Origin: Nocardia ignorata NBRC 108230
GTDB taxonomy: Bacteria > Actinomycetota > Actinomycetes > Mycobacteriales > Mycobacteriaceae
NCBI RefSeq assembly: GCF_001612905.1
Contig: NZ_BDBI01000030.1
Coordinates: 1 to 64,000 of the forward strand
Direction: 5' to 3'
DNA: 64,000 bases
The notes below the pieces were generated by a model. The model had not been told where the DNA came from, made no database searches, and worked only from the letters and a program-made list of their open reading frames with translations. The position numbers and the translations under genes are program-made. Shown here piece after piece: positions 42,320 to 50,982 of this stretch. The stretch's first letter is position 1; every line of letters begins with the position of its first letter.

Positions 42320-43032
42320 GCGAGTCCACTGTGCGTATCGGGCTGGTGCTGCCCGATGTGATGGGTACCTACGGCGACGGTGGCAACGCACTCGTGCTGC
42401 GTCAGCGGTTGCGGATGCGCGGGTACGACGCCGAGATCGTCGAGATCACCCTCGCCGACCCGGTCCCCGATTCGTTCGACATCTACACCCTCGGCGGTGC
42501 GGAGGATTCCGCCCAGCGCCTGGCGACCCGTCACCTGCAGCGCTACCCCGGCCTGCAGCAGGCTGCCGCCAAAGGTGCTCCCGTGCTTGCCATCTGCGCC
42601 GCCATCCAGGTGCTCGGCAACTGGTACGAGACCTCGGCGGGCGAAAAGGTCGACGGCGTGAGCCTTTTCGACGTCACCACCTCACCCCAGGACACCCGCG
42701 CCATCGGTGAGGTGACAACCACGCCCTTGCTCGAAGGCCTCTCCGCTCCGCTCACCGGGTTCGAAAACCATCGCGGCGGAACAACTCTCGGCCCCGACGC
42801 GAAGCCCCTCGCCCGCGTCACCCGCGGTGTCGGCAACGGTGTCGGCGACGGCACCGAAGGCGTCGTCCAGGGCTCGGTCCTCGGCACCTACCTGCACGGC
42901 CCCGCCCTGGCCCGCAACCCCGAACTCGCCGACTACCTCATCGCCCGAGCCCTCGGCATCTCCCCCACCGACCTCACCCCCCTCGACCTCCCGGTAGTCG
43001 ACCGCCTCCGCCGCGAACGCCTGCGCGCCTGA
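42316..43032 (+). CDS. gatD: lipid II isoglutaminyl synthase, glutaminase subunit
   Basis: A 238-residue class I glutamine amidotransferase of the CobB/CobQ-like family that supplies ammonia to MurT. The nucleophile is Cys94 (VLAICAAIQVLG), the same position as in Staphylococcus GatD, and the catalytic His is His194 (GTYLHGPALARNPELAD). MurT and GatD are translationally coupled by an ATGA overlap and act at the cytosolic face of the membrane on lipid II. Counterpart of Rv3713 (cobQ2); despite the old name there is no cobalamin context. Confidence 0.95.
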   Translation: MSESTVRIGLVLPDVMGTYGDGGNALVLRQRLRMRGYDAEIVEITLADPVPDSFDIYTLGGAEDSAQRLATRHLQRYPGLQQAAAKGAPVLAICAAIQVLGNWYETSAGEKVDGVSLFDVTTSPQDTRAIGEVTTTPLLEGLSAPLTGFENHRGGTTLGPDAKPLARVTRGVGNGVGDGTEGVVQGSVLGTYLHGPALARNPELADYLIARALGISPTDLTPLDLPVVDRLRRERLRA

Positions 43033-43071
43033 GTCGACACCGCAGCGCGGACACCTCGTACTGCTCTACCG

Positions 43072-43929
43072 TCAGCCGATCGGGGCCACGTCTACGGAGA
43101 CGTCGATGGTCGAGGTGGCAGCTTCGGTGTAGATGATGCCGCGCAGGGGTGGGACGTCTTGGTAGTCGCGACCCCAGGCGACGGTGACATAGCGTTCGTC
43201 GGCGAATTGGTTGTTGGTCGGGTCGAAGGGGAGCCAGTGGTCGAGTAGCCAGACGGCGGGCCAGGCGTGGGTGGCGTCGGCGCCGATCATGCGTTCGCGG
43301 CCGGGGGGTGGGTTGGTCGCCAGGTAGCCGGAGACGTAACGGGCGGCGAGGCCGTGGGAACGCAGGCAAGCGCAGGCGAAGCGGGCGAAATCCTGGCAGA
43401 CACCTTCGCGGGCGGCGAAGACGTCTGCGACGCTGGTGCTCACGGTTGTCGAGCCGGTGCGGTAGTGGAAGTCGTGGTGGATGCGGGAGTTCAGTTCGGT
43501 GACCGCGTCCAGGAGCGGACGGCCCGGGGTGAAGCTCTGCGCGGCATAGGCTTTGACGTCGGGTGTGATTTCGGGCTGGGTCAGGTCGAGGGTGAATTCG
43601 ACGGCGAGGGGCCCGGTGTTCGCGGTCGGACGGGCCTGTTCCCAGGGGAGATCGGCGTCCGGTGGTGGGGGTTGGTCGACTTCGACGAGCGATTCGGCGG
43701 TCACCACGAGCCGACGATGTTCCTGTGTCACATGGAAGTACGTGGTGGCGTTGCCGTATACGTCGGGGCCTGCCGAGCGGTCGGACGGGCGGGGGTCGAT
43801 GTGGATGTCGTGGGCGAGCAAGCGCTGGCCGGGAAACTCTCGTGGTGTGAGATACGCACGTCCGTAGGAACTGCTCACCTCATCGGAGTAGGCGTAGGTG
43901 GTGTGGTGCAGCACGCGGTAGGTGCTCAT
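43072..43929 (-). CDS. transglutaminase-like cysteine peptidase/ligase
   Basis: A 285-residue protein with the bacterial transglutaminase N-terminal domain (YRVLHHTTYAYSDEVSSSYG) and a transglutaminase-like core. The triad is Cys178 (AREGVCQDFARF), His221 (DATHAWPAVWL) and Asp236 (PFDPTNNQF). It is coupled to the ATP-grasp/alpha-E gene upstream by a 4-bp ATGA overlap. This gene trio (transglutaminase, ATP-grasp, alpha-E) is a widespread uncharacterised cluster predicted to make and trim a peptide or peptide tag. No signal peptide, so it acts in the cytosol. The substrate is unknown. Confidence 0.9.
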   Translation of the reverse strand: MSTYRVLHHTTYAYSDEVSSSYGRAYLTPREFPGQRLLAHDIHIDPRPSDRSAGPDVYGNATTYFHVTQEHRRLVVTAESLVEVDQPPPPDADLPWEQARPTANTGPLAVEFTLDLTQPEITPDVKAYAAQSFTPGRPLLDAVTELNSRIHHDFHYRTGSTTVSTSVADVFAAREGVCQDFARFACACLRSHGLAARYVSGYLATNPPPGRERMIGADATHAWPAVWLLDHWLPFDPTNNQFADERYVTVAWGRDYQDVPPLRGIIYTEAATSTIDVSVDVAPIG

Positions 43930-46691
43930 CCGACCACCCTCGCGCTGCCCCACAGGGGCTGAATGCTTTGCGGCACGGTCAACTTGGAAGTCTCGAACGA
44001 TTCGGCCAGCTTGCGCAACCGCAAGTGCACCCCTTCCAGCAGTTCCACCAGTTCGGTGCGCACACCGTCGTCGGCGTGTTCCAGATCGGCGGGGTCGACC
44101 CGCCGCACCATGCGTTGCGCGTCGGCGAGCAGGCGTTGCGAACGCGACGTACCCGAGCTGCCTGGCAGCGCCTGGAGACCGGTTTCGAGCCGGTCGAGCT
44201 GGTACACCAGCGAGTGGGGGTTGGCGGCGTCGAACAGCAACAGATCGGCCAGGGCAACGATCTGCGGCGCCCCACGATGTCTACGCCGGTACATGACCGC
44301 CGACTCGGTGGCCGCGAGCACCGCGTCGAACAGCACCTGCTCCTCCTCCGGCGGATGCTCACGCGCGAGCGTCGATCCGAGCAGGGCCGTCAGCGCGAGC
44401 CCGCGCTCCACCCGCTTGCCGATCTCCATCACCTGCCAACCCGTGTCGCGCACAAGGGATTCCGCCCCGATACCCGACAGGGCGAGCAGAGCCGCCAGCG
44501 ACAGCGAATGCACCGACGACATCGCCGTCTCACTCTCGGCACCACGGAATTCGGCCAGCGCCCGGTCCACCGCACCGAGGATCATCCAGGTATCCCCCGA
44601 CACCTGGTCGCGCACAGCCCGAGCCGCCGACCCGTAATGGTCGATCGCGTAGGCCAACGACCCGACCCGCTGCCGATCCCCGGTCAACGCCGCCAGATAC
44701 CGGAACCCTTCGGCCGATGCCCCGACGACGCGAGACTCCGCGGCCGTTACGTCCGCGACCTCCGAACCGGGCGACGACTCCTCCTCGGCAGCCCTCGGCA
44801 CGCGAGACACTCCGGCGGTCGACGCCTCCGGCGAGTCCGCACCGGACCCACTGTCGGCAGACACCCCCGCCGCTCGCCCGGCGGGCTCCTCCATCGCCTC
44901 GAGAACACGGTCGGTACCGGTTGTCACCGCGAGCGCGTGCCACAGAACCGGCAGCGCCGCACCGCCTTCCAGCCACGGCCGGTAGCGATGGTCCTGGTAG
45001 ACGTCGTGGGTCGCGGCGAGCAGCCGGACCACCGATTCGGCTCGTTCGCCGTAGCGACCCATCCAGAACAGGTCGTTGAGGACGCGCGGGGAACTCACCG
45101 CCTCCACCACCGGCGCGGCTCGGCGCGGGCGGTCCGCGTGCGGGAGATCGGCGGCGGCGGGCGCGGCGGCCGGGGCCGCCCGGACCCAGACATCCTTGGC
45201 CGCCACCTTGATCGCGACATGACCTGGTTCGCGCCGCAACCACTGCTGGCCGAGACCACCGGCCATCGCCGTGTACCCACCGCGCCGCGCCAGCGAGAAC
45301 AACCGCATCCCCACCGGGGCCGGCGCCAGCCCCGACCGCTCCTGCACCGACGGCGCGACGGAGAACTCGGCGGGTTCCTGACCCACCCACCGCCACGTCT
45401 CGGCCTCGATCCGTGCCGCGAGTTCCGCGCGTTCGGCGGCGGCGAGATTCGGCCCGAAGGTGGTCGTCCCGTCGACGGTCGAACGAATCACGAGTTCACC
45501 GACATGTGAAACCATGTGGGCGCGTTCGATTTCCACCTCGCCCCAGTACGACTGCACCCCGTCGAGCAGCAGTTCCTCACCGAGTACCGTCCGCGCGATT
45601 CGTGGCAGGCACACGCTCAACGCGGGTGATTCGAGCAACCCGCTACCGAGGGTGTTGACCACCGTCACCGCTCCGCGCCGCAACACCTCGACCAACCCCA
45701 CCACCCCGAGCCGCGAATCGGGACGCAGGTCGAGCGGATCGGCGAACTCCGCGTCGACGCGCCGCAACACCACATCGACCCGTTCGAGACTGCCGAGCGA
45801 CCGCATCCACAGCGCACCGTCGCGCACGACCAGATCAGCGCTCTCCACCAGCGGGAAACCGAGGGTCTGCGCCAGATAGGCCTGGTCGAAGGCGGTTTCG
45901 GACTGCGCACCCGGGCTCAGCACGACCACAACGGGTTCCGCGCCGTCGGCCGACTCGGGGGCCGCCTCGGCGAGCATCGACCGCATCGCCCGCGCGAACG
46001 GGCTCAACGGACGTGGCCCGGCGTGTTCGAACGACTCCGGGATCGCCGAGGCGACAACGCGGCGGTCGGCCAGCGCGTACCCGGCGCCCGACGGCGCCTG
46101 CGCCCAGTCGGCGAGCACCCGGAAGTCACCGTCACCGAACCGGCTGATGTCGCAGCCGTGCAGGAACAGCTGATGCGTGCCGGGCACGGTGATGCCGTGC
46201 GCGGCACGCACGTACCCGGCGCTGCCGAAAACCACCTGCGGCGGCAGTACACCGGAGGTGAGCAGCCTGCGCGGCCCGTACACATCGGTGAGCACCTCGT
46301 CGAGCACGCGGGAACGCTGCACGAGGCCCGCTTCCAGGCGGGTCCAGTCGTCGGCGGAGACCAGCAGCGGGATGGGATCGAGCCGCCACGGTCGGGCGCT
46401 GCCGTCGGGGCCGGTGTAGGTGACGCCGTCGTCCTCGATCCGCCTGCGCACGCGGTGATCGATGTCGGCCAGGCCCGCGACACCGCGCTCGGCGAAGGCC
46501 GCCGAGAGTTCGGCCCACATCGGGCGAACCCGGCCCTGGCCGTCGACCAGTTCGTCGTAATAGCCCGAGGTCGGCCCGCCGCATTCGTCGAACGGCGCGT
46601 CGGCCCGGCTCGCGGACCGGTACCGGGCGAACTGCTGGGCCACCTGCGCCCGCACGCCCGGCGCGAGTCGCGCCTCATCGAGCTCGGTCAT
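43926..46691 (-). CDS. circularly permuted ATP-grasp ligase fused to an alpha-E domain
   Basis: A 921-residue fusion. Residues ~30-510 form the circularly permuted ATP-grasp domain (DUF404/DUF407; QVVFGSAGYVRAAHGITVPG, PVVVVLSPGAQSETAFDQAYLAQTLGFPLV in part, VQSYWGEVEIERAHMVSHVG), expected to activate a carboxylate and form peptide-like bonds. Residues ~534 to the end form the all-helical alpha-E domain (LNDLFWMGRYGERAESVVRLL), interrupted at ~600-660 by a low-complexity Ala/Ser/Glu insert. In most bacteria these are separate genes; the mycobacterial homologue Rv2567 is also long. The ATG at 46691 has GGAGGG 6 nt upstream. Operon with the transglutaminase gene. Confidence 0.9.
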   Translation of the reverse strand: MTELDEARLAPGVRAQVAQQFARYRSASRADAPFDECGGPTSGYYDELVDGQGRVRPMWAELSAAFAERGVAGLADIDHRVRRRIEDDGVTYTGPDGSARPWRLDPIPLLVSADDWTRLEAGLVQRSRVLDEVLTDVYGPRRLLTSGVLPPQVVFGSAGYVRAAHGITVPGTHQLFLHGCDISRFGDGDFRVLADWAQAPSGAGYALADRRVVASAIPESFEHAGPRPLSPFARAMRSMLAEAAPESADGAEPVVVVLSPGAQSETAFDQAYLAQTLGFPLVESADLVVRDGALWMRSLGSLERVDVVLRRVDAEFADPLDLRPDSRLGVVGLVEVLRRGAVTVVNTLGSGLLESPALSVCLPRIARTVLGEELLLDGVQSYWGEVEIERAHMVSHVGELVIRSTVDGTTTFGPNLAAAERAELAARIEAETWRWVGQEPAEFSVAPSVQERSGLAPAPVGMRLFSLARRGGYTAMAGGLGQQWLRREPGHVAIKVAAKDVWVRAAPAAAPAAADLPHADRPRRAAPVVEAVSSPRVLNDLFWMGRYGERAESVVRLLAATHDVYQDHRYRPWLEGGAALPVLWHALAVTTGTDRVLEAMEEPAGRAAGVSADSGSGADSPEASTAGVSRVPRAAEEESSPGSEVADVTAAESRVVGASAEGFRYLAALTGDRQRVGSLAYAIDHYGSAARAVRDQVSGDTWMILGAVDRALAEFRGAESETAMSSVHSLSLAALLALSGIGAESLVRDTGWQVMEIGKRVERGLALTALLGSTLAREHPPEEEQVLFDAVLAATESAVMYRRRHRGAPQIVALADLLLFDAANPHSLVYQLDRLETGLQALPGSSGTSRSQRLLADAQRMVRRVDPADLEHADDGVRTELVELLEGVHLRLRKLAESFETSKLTVPQSIQPLWGSARVVG

Positions 46692-46804
46692 GGGCCCTCC
46701 GTATCGTCGCCGGTCGACACCACGCACATCGGCCCCGATTCTCCCCCGTCACCGCCCCGAGCGGAGTGTTCCCGCCCTCGGTGAGTTCGGTCCGAGCACC
46801 TACG

Positions 46805-46810
46805 TAGGGT
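46805..46810 (+). promoter_or_regulatory. -10 box (TAGGGT) for the gene at 46818
   Basis: TAGGGT fits TANNNT and ends 7 nt before the GTG at 46818, consistent with a leaderless transcript. Confidence 0.45.
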
Positions 46811-46817
46811 TGACCAG

Positions 46818-47453
46818 GTGAGCTACGACCACATCCTTCTGCCGTCGGGCGCGGCCTCCTCCCTCGACGAGATCGACGCCTACCTGACCGCGCACGAAGG
46901 TCTGCCCGAGACCGACGCCATCGCCGAGATCGCGGCCGAACTCAACGCCCGCGACAGCGCGCTGCCCGAGGAGGACGGCTTCCTCAGCAGTCCCGTGAGC
47001 GGCCCGACCGGCGACACCCTGTTCGTGCCGTCGCCGTACGACGCGATCGGCTTCGTCCGCGATCTGCTGTTCGACCTGGCGACCCCGCGCGGCTACGCCG
47101 TCTACGACCCGCAGCTGTCGTGGCTGATCGACCCCGCCGGGCACGTCCCGATCGCCGTCACCCACGGCGGCGCGGGCGAATTCCCTTATCTCACCGAGGA
47201 ATTGGCGCACCGCTGGGTTGCGGGACTGGCCGCACCGAACCCGTACCTGATCGTCGAACGCGGCGAACAGAGCTACATCCAGACCTACCGCGACCCCGAC
47301 GGCACCTACACCCTCGAATACCGCGACGGCTCGGCCGACCGGCACTTCGGGACGAAACTCGGCGACGCCGCCGAGGTCGCCCGCATCATCTGGGACTGGA
47401 CCAACGGCAAACCCGTTGCCGACGAAGCGAACTGGGCCCGAGTCGAGCTCTAG
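46818..47453 (+). CDS. hypothetical protein, possibly with Imm1-like C-terminal region
   Basis: A 211-residue acidic cytosolic protein (SYDHILLPSGAASSLDEIDAY at the start). The N-terminal half, with LDEIDAYLTAH and a repeated Asp/Glu pattern, has no recognised fold. The C-terminal third (SYIQTYRDPDGTYTLEYRDG, SADRHFGTKL, ARIIWDWTNG) looks like the strand-strand-helix of Imm1-type immunity proteins, but this is a pattern impression. No toxin gene is adjacent. Its last four bases overlap the stop of the convergent recR. Confidence 0.65.
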   Translation: MSYDHILLPSGAASSLDEIDAYLTAHEGLPETDAIAEIAAELNARDSALPEEDGFLSSPVSGPTGDTLFVPSPYDAIGFVRDLLFDLATPRGYAVYDPQLSWLIDPAGHVPIAVTHGGAGEFPYLTEELAHRWVAGLAAPNPYLIVERGEQSYIQTYRDPDGTYTLEYRDGSADRHFGTKLGDAAEVARIIWDWTNGKPVADEANWARVEL

Positions 47454-48058
47454 AGCGCGCGTCGACCCGACAGCGCGCGACCGAGCGTCAGCTCGTCGGC
47501 GAACTCCAGGTCACCACCCATCGGCAGACCCGACGCCAGCCGGGTCACCGAGAGCCCGGGGAAATCGCGCAGCATGCGCACCAGATAGGTGGCGGTCGCC
47601 TCGCCCTCGGTGTTCGGGTCGGTCGCGATGATGACCTCGCTCACGTCGACACCGTCGTCCTGATTGCCGATGCGGGTCAACAGCTCCCGGATCCGCAACT
47701 GATCGGGCCCGACACCGCTGAGCGGATCGAGCGCACCACCGAGCACGTGGTAGCGACCACGGAACTCACGGGTGCGCTCGATCGCCTGCACATCCTTGGG
47801 TTCCTCGACCACACAGATCATGGTGCGGTCGCGGCGGGGGTCGGCGCAGATCCGGCACAGTTCGCCGTCGGCGACGGTGCCGCACGACACGCAGAACTGC
47901 ACGCCGTCGCGCACCTTCTGCAGCACGGCCTGTAACCGGTCGATCTCCGGCGGCTCCACCTGCAGCAGATGAAAAGCGATGCGCTGCGCGCTCTTCGGAC
48001 CGACGCCGGGCAGCTTGCCCAGCTCGTCGATCAGATCCTGTACCGGCCCCTCATACAT
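47450..48058 (-). CDS. recR: recombination mediator RecR
   Basis: A 202-residue protein with the RecR domain order: N-terminal helix-hairpin-helix (LIDELGKLPGVGPKSAQRIAFHLL), a four-Cys zinc motif (CVSCGTVADGELCRICADPRRD region) and a Toprim domain (TMICVVEEPKDVQAIERTRE; EVIIATDPNTEGEATATYL). It assists RecFOR in loading RecA at gaps. Its start overlaps the ybaB stop by one base, the conserved ybaB-recR pair (Rv3716c-Rv3715c). Length is normal for the family. Confidence 0.96.
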   Translation of the reverse strand: MYEGPVQDLIDELGKLPGVGPKSAQRIAFHLLQVEPPEIDRLQAVLQKVRDGVQFCVSCGTVADGELCRICADPRRDRTMICVVEEPKDVQAIERTREFRGRYHVLGGALDPLSGVGPDQLRIRELLTRIGNQDDGVDVSEVIIATDPNTEGEATATYLVRMLRDFPGLSVTRLASGLPMGGDLEFADELTLGRALSGRRAL

Positions 48059-48399
48059 CAGAAATCAGGCAGTCCGGGCATCGAACCGCCGAGGCCCTGC
48101 GACAGCGGGCCGAGCCGTTCGGCGGCCAGCTGCTGTGCGTTGGCCATCGCGTCGTTGATCGCGCCGATCACCAGGTCCTGCAGACCGTCGACATCGGACG
48201 GGTCGACGACCTTGGGGTCGATGGTGAGGGCGGTGATCTCGCCGCTCACCTTGATGGTCGCCTGCACGAGACCGCCACCGGCCTGGCCCTGCACCACCGA
48301 TTCGGCGAGCTCGGCCTGGGCCTGCATCACGGCCTGCTGCATCTGCTGGGCCTGGGCAAGCAGCGCTTGCATGTCGAACTGACCATCACCGGGTTGCAC
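48058..48399 (-). CDS. YbaB/EbfC nucleoid-associated protein
   Basis: A 113-residue DNA-binding protein: MQPGDGQFDMQALLAQAQQM (first residue from GTG), a coiled alpha1 helix, strands GGGLVQATIKVSGEITALTI and DPKVVDPSDVDGLQDLVIGA, and a helical tail with the Gly-rich end GGSMPGLPDF. YbaB homologues form dimers that bind DNA and are paired with recR nearly everywhere. The GTG at 48399 follows AGGAG by 5-6 nt; the frame is open to 48645 but lacks coding character there. First gene of the ybaB-recR operon. Confidence 0.92.
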   Translation of the reverse strand: MQPGDGQFDMQALLAQAQQMQQAVMQAQAELAESVVQGQAGGGLVQATIKVSGEITALTIDPKVVDPSDVDGLQDLVIGAINDAMANAQQLAAERLGPLSQGLGGSMPGLPDF

Positions 48400-48611
48400 G
48401 AAGGCTCCTGTGTCGTTGGCGGCTGGCGCCGCGGGTTTTCGGCCCCGTGAGCCGCGGCCGACGACCGGATGGTGCATCGGGTGGGGGCTCGGGCCTTGTC
48501 CACGTACCAGCCTAGTCGGGGTGCCCGGAGGGCGGCGGCTGGCCTTCGGCGTTGCGCGCGGCCTAGGATCGGGACAGGTCGGGCTACGGGTCAGCAACCC
48601 TAGGAGATCGG

Positions 48612-49160
48612 ATGAATCCCATGCGTGCTCGTCTGGTGACCACATCGGCTCTGTGTGCGAGCCTGCTCGTTCTCACCCCGGTCGGCGCCGCCGCCGATCC
48701 ACCGACACCCGTCGCGGACTACGGCGCCGGATGCGTGCTCGACCCCGGCAATCGTGCCGCGACCATCGACTCGCTGCGGTTCCGCTGCAGTGTCGGCCAA
48801 CAGGATCAGATCTACCGCGACGCGAGCGCGGGCGCGGTGCCGATGGGCGTCACGAACGGCTGGGTGGTTCGTCCGGAACGGCTGGACGGCATCGCGCAGT
48901 CGGTGTGGATCGGCAAGGTGTTCCGCACGGGCCCCGACGGCGGCACGCTGACGAACCGGGTCACCGGTGCCGGACTCGAGGCCTTCCCGGCCGACGTCTA
49001 CCGGGCACCCTCGATCCTCGACGCCGCCCCGGCCTGGGCCTTGAACTACCCCACGCCGGTGTACGACGAGATCAGAGAGGTGACACCCGGCGTCTGGCTC
49101 GGCTATTCGTGGTGGCGTGGCGGCGGCCTGCTCGCGGCATTCGTGCTCACCCCTGCCTGA
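48612..49160 (+). CDS. secreted hypothetical protein
   Basis: A 182-residue exported protein. The signal peptide is MNPMRARLVTTSALCASLLV with cleavage near GAAADPP (about residue 28). The mature part has two Cys (AGCVLDPGN; RFRCSVGQ), likely a disulfide, and ends in a Trp-rich strand (WLGYSWWRGGGLLAAFVLTP). I do not recognise the family. It is divergent from ybaB, with the two promoters within about 210 bp. Start ATG at 48612; a second ATG lies three codons later. Confidence 0.75.
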   Translation: MNPMRARLVTTSALCASLLVLTPVGAAADPPTPVADYGAGCVLDPGNRAATIDSLRFRCSVGQQDQIYRDASAGAVPMGVTNGWVVRPERLDGIAQSVWIGKVFRTGPDGGTLTNRVTGAGLEAFPADVYRAPSILDAAPAWALNYPTPVYDEIREVTPGVWLGYSWWRGGGLLAAFVLTPA

Positions 49161-49201
49161 TCGTTGACCTTCCCGCTACTGGAGGGTGTTGGCTTGTCTT
49201 C

Positions 49202-50032
49202 ATGACAGCCACCGTGACGATCGGCGAGTTCGCCCGCCTCACGCTTCTGAGCGTCAAGACGCTGCGCTACTACCACGAGATCGAGTTGCTCGAACCGGTC
49301 GCGGTGGCGCCCGGTTCCGGGTACCGCCGCTACTCCGTCGACCAGGTCGAACAGGCGCACCTCATCCGCAGGCTGCGCGATCTGGCCATGCCGCTGCCAC
49401 GGATCCGTGAGGTACTCGCCGCCCCCGACCCGACCACGCGCGACGCGACTCTGCGCGAACACCTCAGCGCGATGGAAGCCGAACTGCAGCGCACCAGGGA
49501 CGTGGTCACCTCGTTGCGCGCGCTGCTCACCGTGCCCGCGCCGATGCTGCGGGTGGAATACCGGATAGAGCCGGCGTGCACCGCGCTCACCCGCACCGAC
49601 CGGGTCGCCCGCGACGCCATCGGCGAATGGTGCGGTCTCGCCTTCGACCAGCTGTTCCAGACGGTGCTCACCGCGGGCGTGACACCGGGCGGAATCGCGG
49701 GCGCCACCTACTCGACCGAATTCTTCACCGACGAGTCGGGCGAGGTGAGCGCCTACCTGCCACTTCCCACGGGCACGAAACTCACCCCACCACCCGGCCT
49801 CGAACTCACCCACATGCCCGCCCGCCGCTACGCCGTGGCCGTGCACACCGGCGCGTTCGACGACTTCGACCGCACCTATGGCGCCCTCGGCAGCCATGTC
49901 GCCGAACACGACGAAGCCCTGGCCGACGAACCGATCCGCGAGCGCTACCTCGTGGGACCGCAGCACACCGACAACCCGGCCGAATACCGCACCGAAGTGT
50001 GCTGGCCCATCACCGAAGGAGAAACCCGATGA
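49202..50032 (+). CDS. MerR-family regulator with GyrI-like effector domain
   Basis: A 276-residue regulator. The N-terminal MerR winged helix is VTIGEFARLTLLSVKTLRYY followed by HEIELLEPVAVAPGSGYRRYS, then a coiled dimer helix (LREHLSAMEAELQRTRDVV), and residues ~120-276 form a GyrI/SOUL-type ligand domain (PARRYAVAVHTGAFDDFDRTY). This matches BmrR/BltR-like activators responding to drugs or small hydrophobic ligands. The long open frame extending to 48410 is spurious; the ATG at 49202 is the MerR start. It overlaps the following VOC gene by 4 bp, so the two are co-expressed. Confidence 0.92.
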   Translation: MTATVTIGEFARLTLLSVKTLRYYHEIELLEPVAVAPGSGYRRYSVDQVEQAHLIRRLRDLAMPLPRIREVLAAPDPTTRDATLREHLSAMEAELQRTRDVVTSLRALLTVPAPMLRVEYRIEPACTALTRTDRVARDAIGEWCGLAFDQLFQTVLTAGVTPGGIAGATYSTEFFTDESGEVSAYLPLPTGTKLTPPPGLELTHMPARRYAVAVHTGAFDDFDRTYGALGSHVAEHDEALADEPIRERYLVGPQHTDNPAEYRTEVCWPITEGETR

Positions 50033-50379
50033 CCCTCGCCATCGCCAATGTCGTCGTCGACTGCCACGACGCGGCCGCCCTCGCCGAGTTCTACGCCCAA
50101 CTGCTCGACGTGCCCGTCGAACCGGAGGCCTCGCCGTTCTTCGCCGAGATCGGCCGGTCGACAGGCATGTCGCCGGTGCTGATGTTCATCCAGGTGCCCG
50201 ACCGGACGCCGGGCAAGAACGCCGTGCACCTGGACTTCCACTCGACGCAGTGGGCCGATGCCCTCGAACGCGCGATCAGCCTGGGCGGCAAGCACATCGG
50301 CGACTTCGACCAGTACGGCGTGCAGTGGGTGACCGTCGCCGATCCCGAGGGCAACCTCTTCGACATCGGCAAATACTGA
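50029..50379 (+). CDS. VOC-superfamily (glyoxalase-like) protein
   Basis: A 116-residue protein of the vicinal oxygen chelate fold: IANVVVDCHDAAALAEFYAQ at the start, KNAVHLDFHSTQWADALERA in the middle and WVTVADPEGNLFDIGKY at the end, the usual metal- or ligand-binding strands. Members include glyoxalases, dioxygenases and drug-binding proteins. Coupled to the upstream MerR regulator by ATGA, suggesting that this protein acts on or binds the same compound that the regulator senses. Confidence 0.88.
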   Translation: MTLAIANVVVDCHDAAALAEFYAQLLDVPVEPEASPFFAEIGRSTGMSPVLMFIQVPDRTPGKNAVHLDFHSTQWADALERAISLGGKHIGDFDQYGVQWVTVADPEGNLFDIGKY

Positions 50380-50380
50380 C

Positions 50381-50815
50381 TCAGGCCAGTTCGCGCTTCA
50401 GGTTCTCCAGCAGCTCGGCCTGGATCTTCTTCAGGCCGAGCGGCGCGAAGATGCCCTCGAAGATGCCGCCGATGCCGCCCGCACCCTTCCAGGTGGTGCG
50501 CACGGTGACGCGCGAACCGGTGCCCTCGGGCGTGACGGTCCAGGTGTTGACCATCGAGGAGTTGGCGTCGCGCTCGGTGAGAATCGAGTCCGCGACCGTC
50601 ACACTGGCGCGCACGTTGCGCACCCGCTTCTCGGTGGCCTGCAGGGTCCACTCCACCACGGTGCCCGCGCCCTTACCGCCCTCGATCACCTTGTAGTCGC
50701 GGTAGTGCGAGGAGAGGATGCGCGGACGAACCGTCTCGTAGTCGCCGATCGCCTCGAGGGTGCGCTGCGGATCCGCCGCGACGACGATCGAACTGCTTGC
50801 ACTGACCTGTCCCAC
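50381..50815 (-). CDS. SRPBCC family protein (Rv3718c type)
   Basis: A 144-residue START-like protein: VSASSSIVVAADPQRTLEAI at the start, DYETVRPRILSSHYRDYKVI in the middle, and a C-terminal helix GLKKIQAELLENLKREL. It corresponds to Rv3718c, which precedes the FAD oxidase gene in M. tuberculosis as here. Ligand unknown. The GTG at 50815 has AAGGAG 7 nt upstream, which decides the start over the ATG at 50938. It is divergent from the FAD oxidase/CFA pair. Confidence 0.88.
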   Translation of the reverse strand: MGQVSASSSIVVAADPQRTLEAIGDYETVRPRILSSHYRDYKVIEGGKGAGTVVEWTLQATEKRVRNVRASVTVADSILTERDANSSMVNTWTVTPEGTGSRVTVRTTWKGAGGIGGIFEGIFAPLGLKKIQAELLENLKRELA

Positions 50816-50969
50816 TGTATGACTCCTTGTCGGGTGCGAAATCTCGACCGGGTTACATCCTGCCTTGCGCCACACCGCATCGCCCGACCAGGTCGTCGGG
50901 GAAGAAACAGCTGAGTGACATTTCTCCGTGGCGTGCATCTATCTGGTAGCCGGGCGGGCGGGCGCGTAC

Positions 50970-50975
50970 TAGCGT
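50970..50975 (+). promoter_or_regulatory. -10 box (TAGCGT) for the FAD oxidase/CFA operon
   Basis: TAGCGT fits TANNNT and ends 7 nt before the GTG at 50983, consistent with leaderless transcription. Confidence 0.5.
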
Positions 50976-50982
50976 CGACACA

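Noticed and set aside
42316..43032. Annotation of gatD as a cobyric acid synthase (CobQ)
   Set aside because: The protein is half the length of CobQ and is fused in operon with murT; it is the glutaminase subunit of lipid II amidation.
48410..49201. N-terminal extension of the MerR gene by 264 codons
   Set aside because: It runs through the secreted protein gene in another frame; the MerR winged helix starts at 49202.
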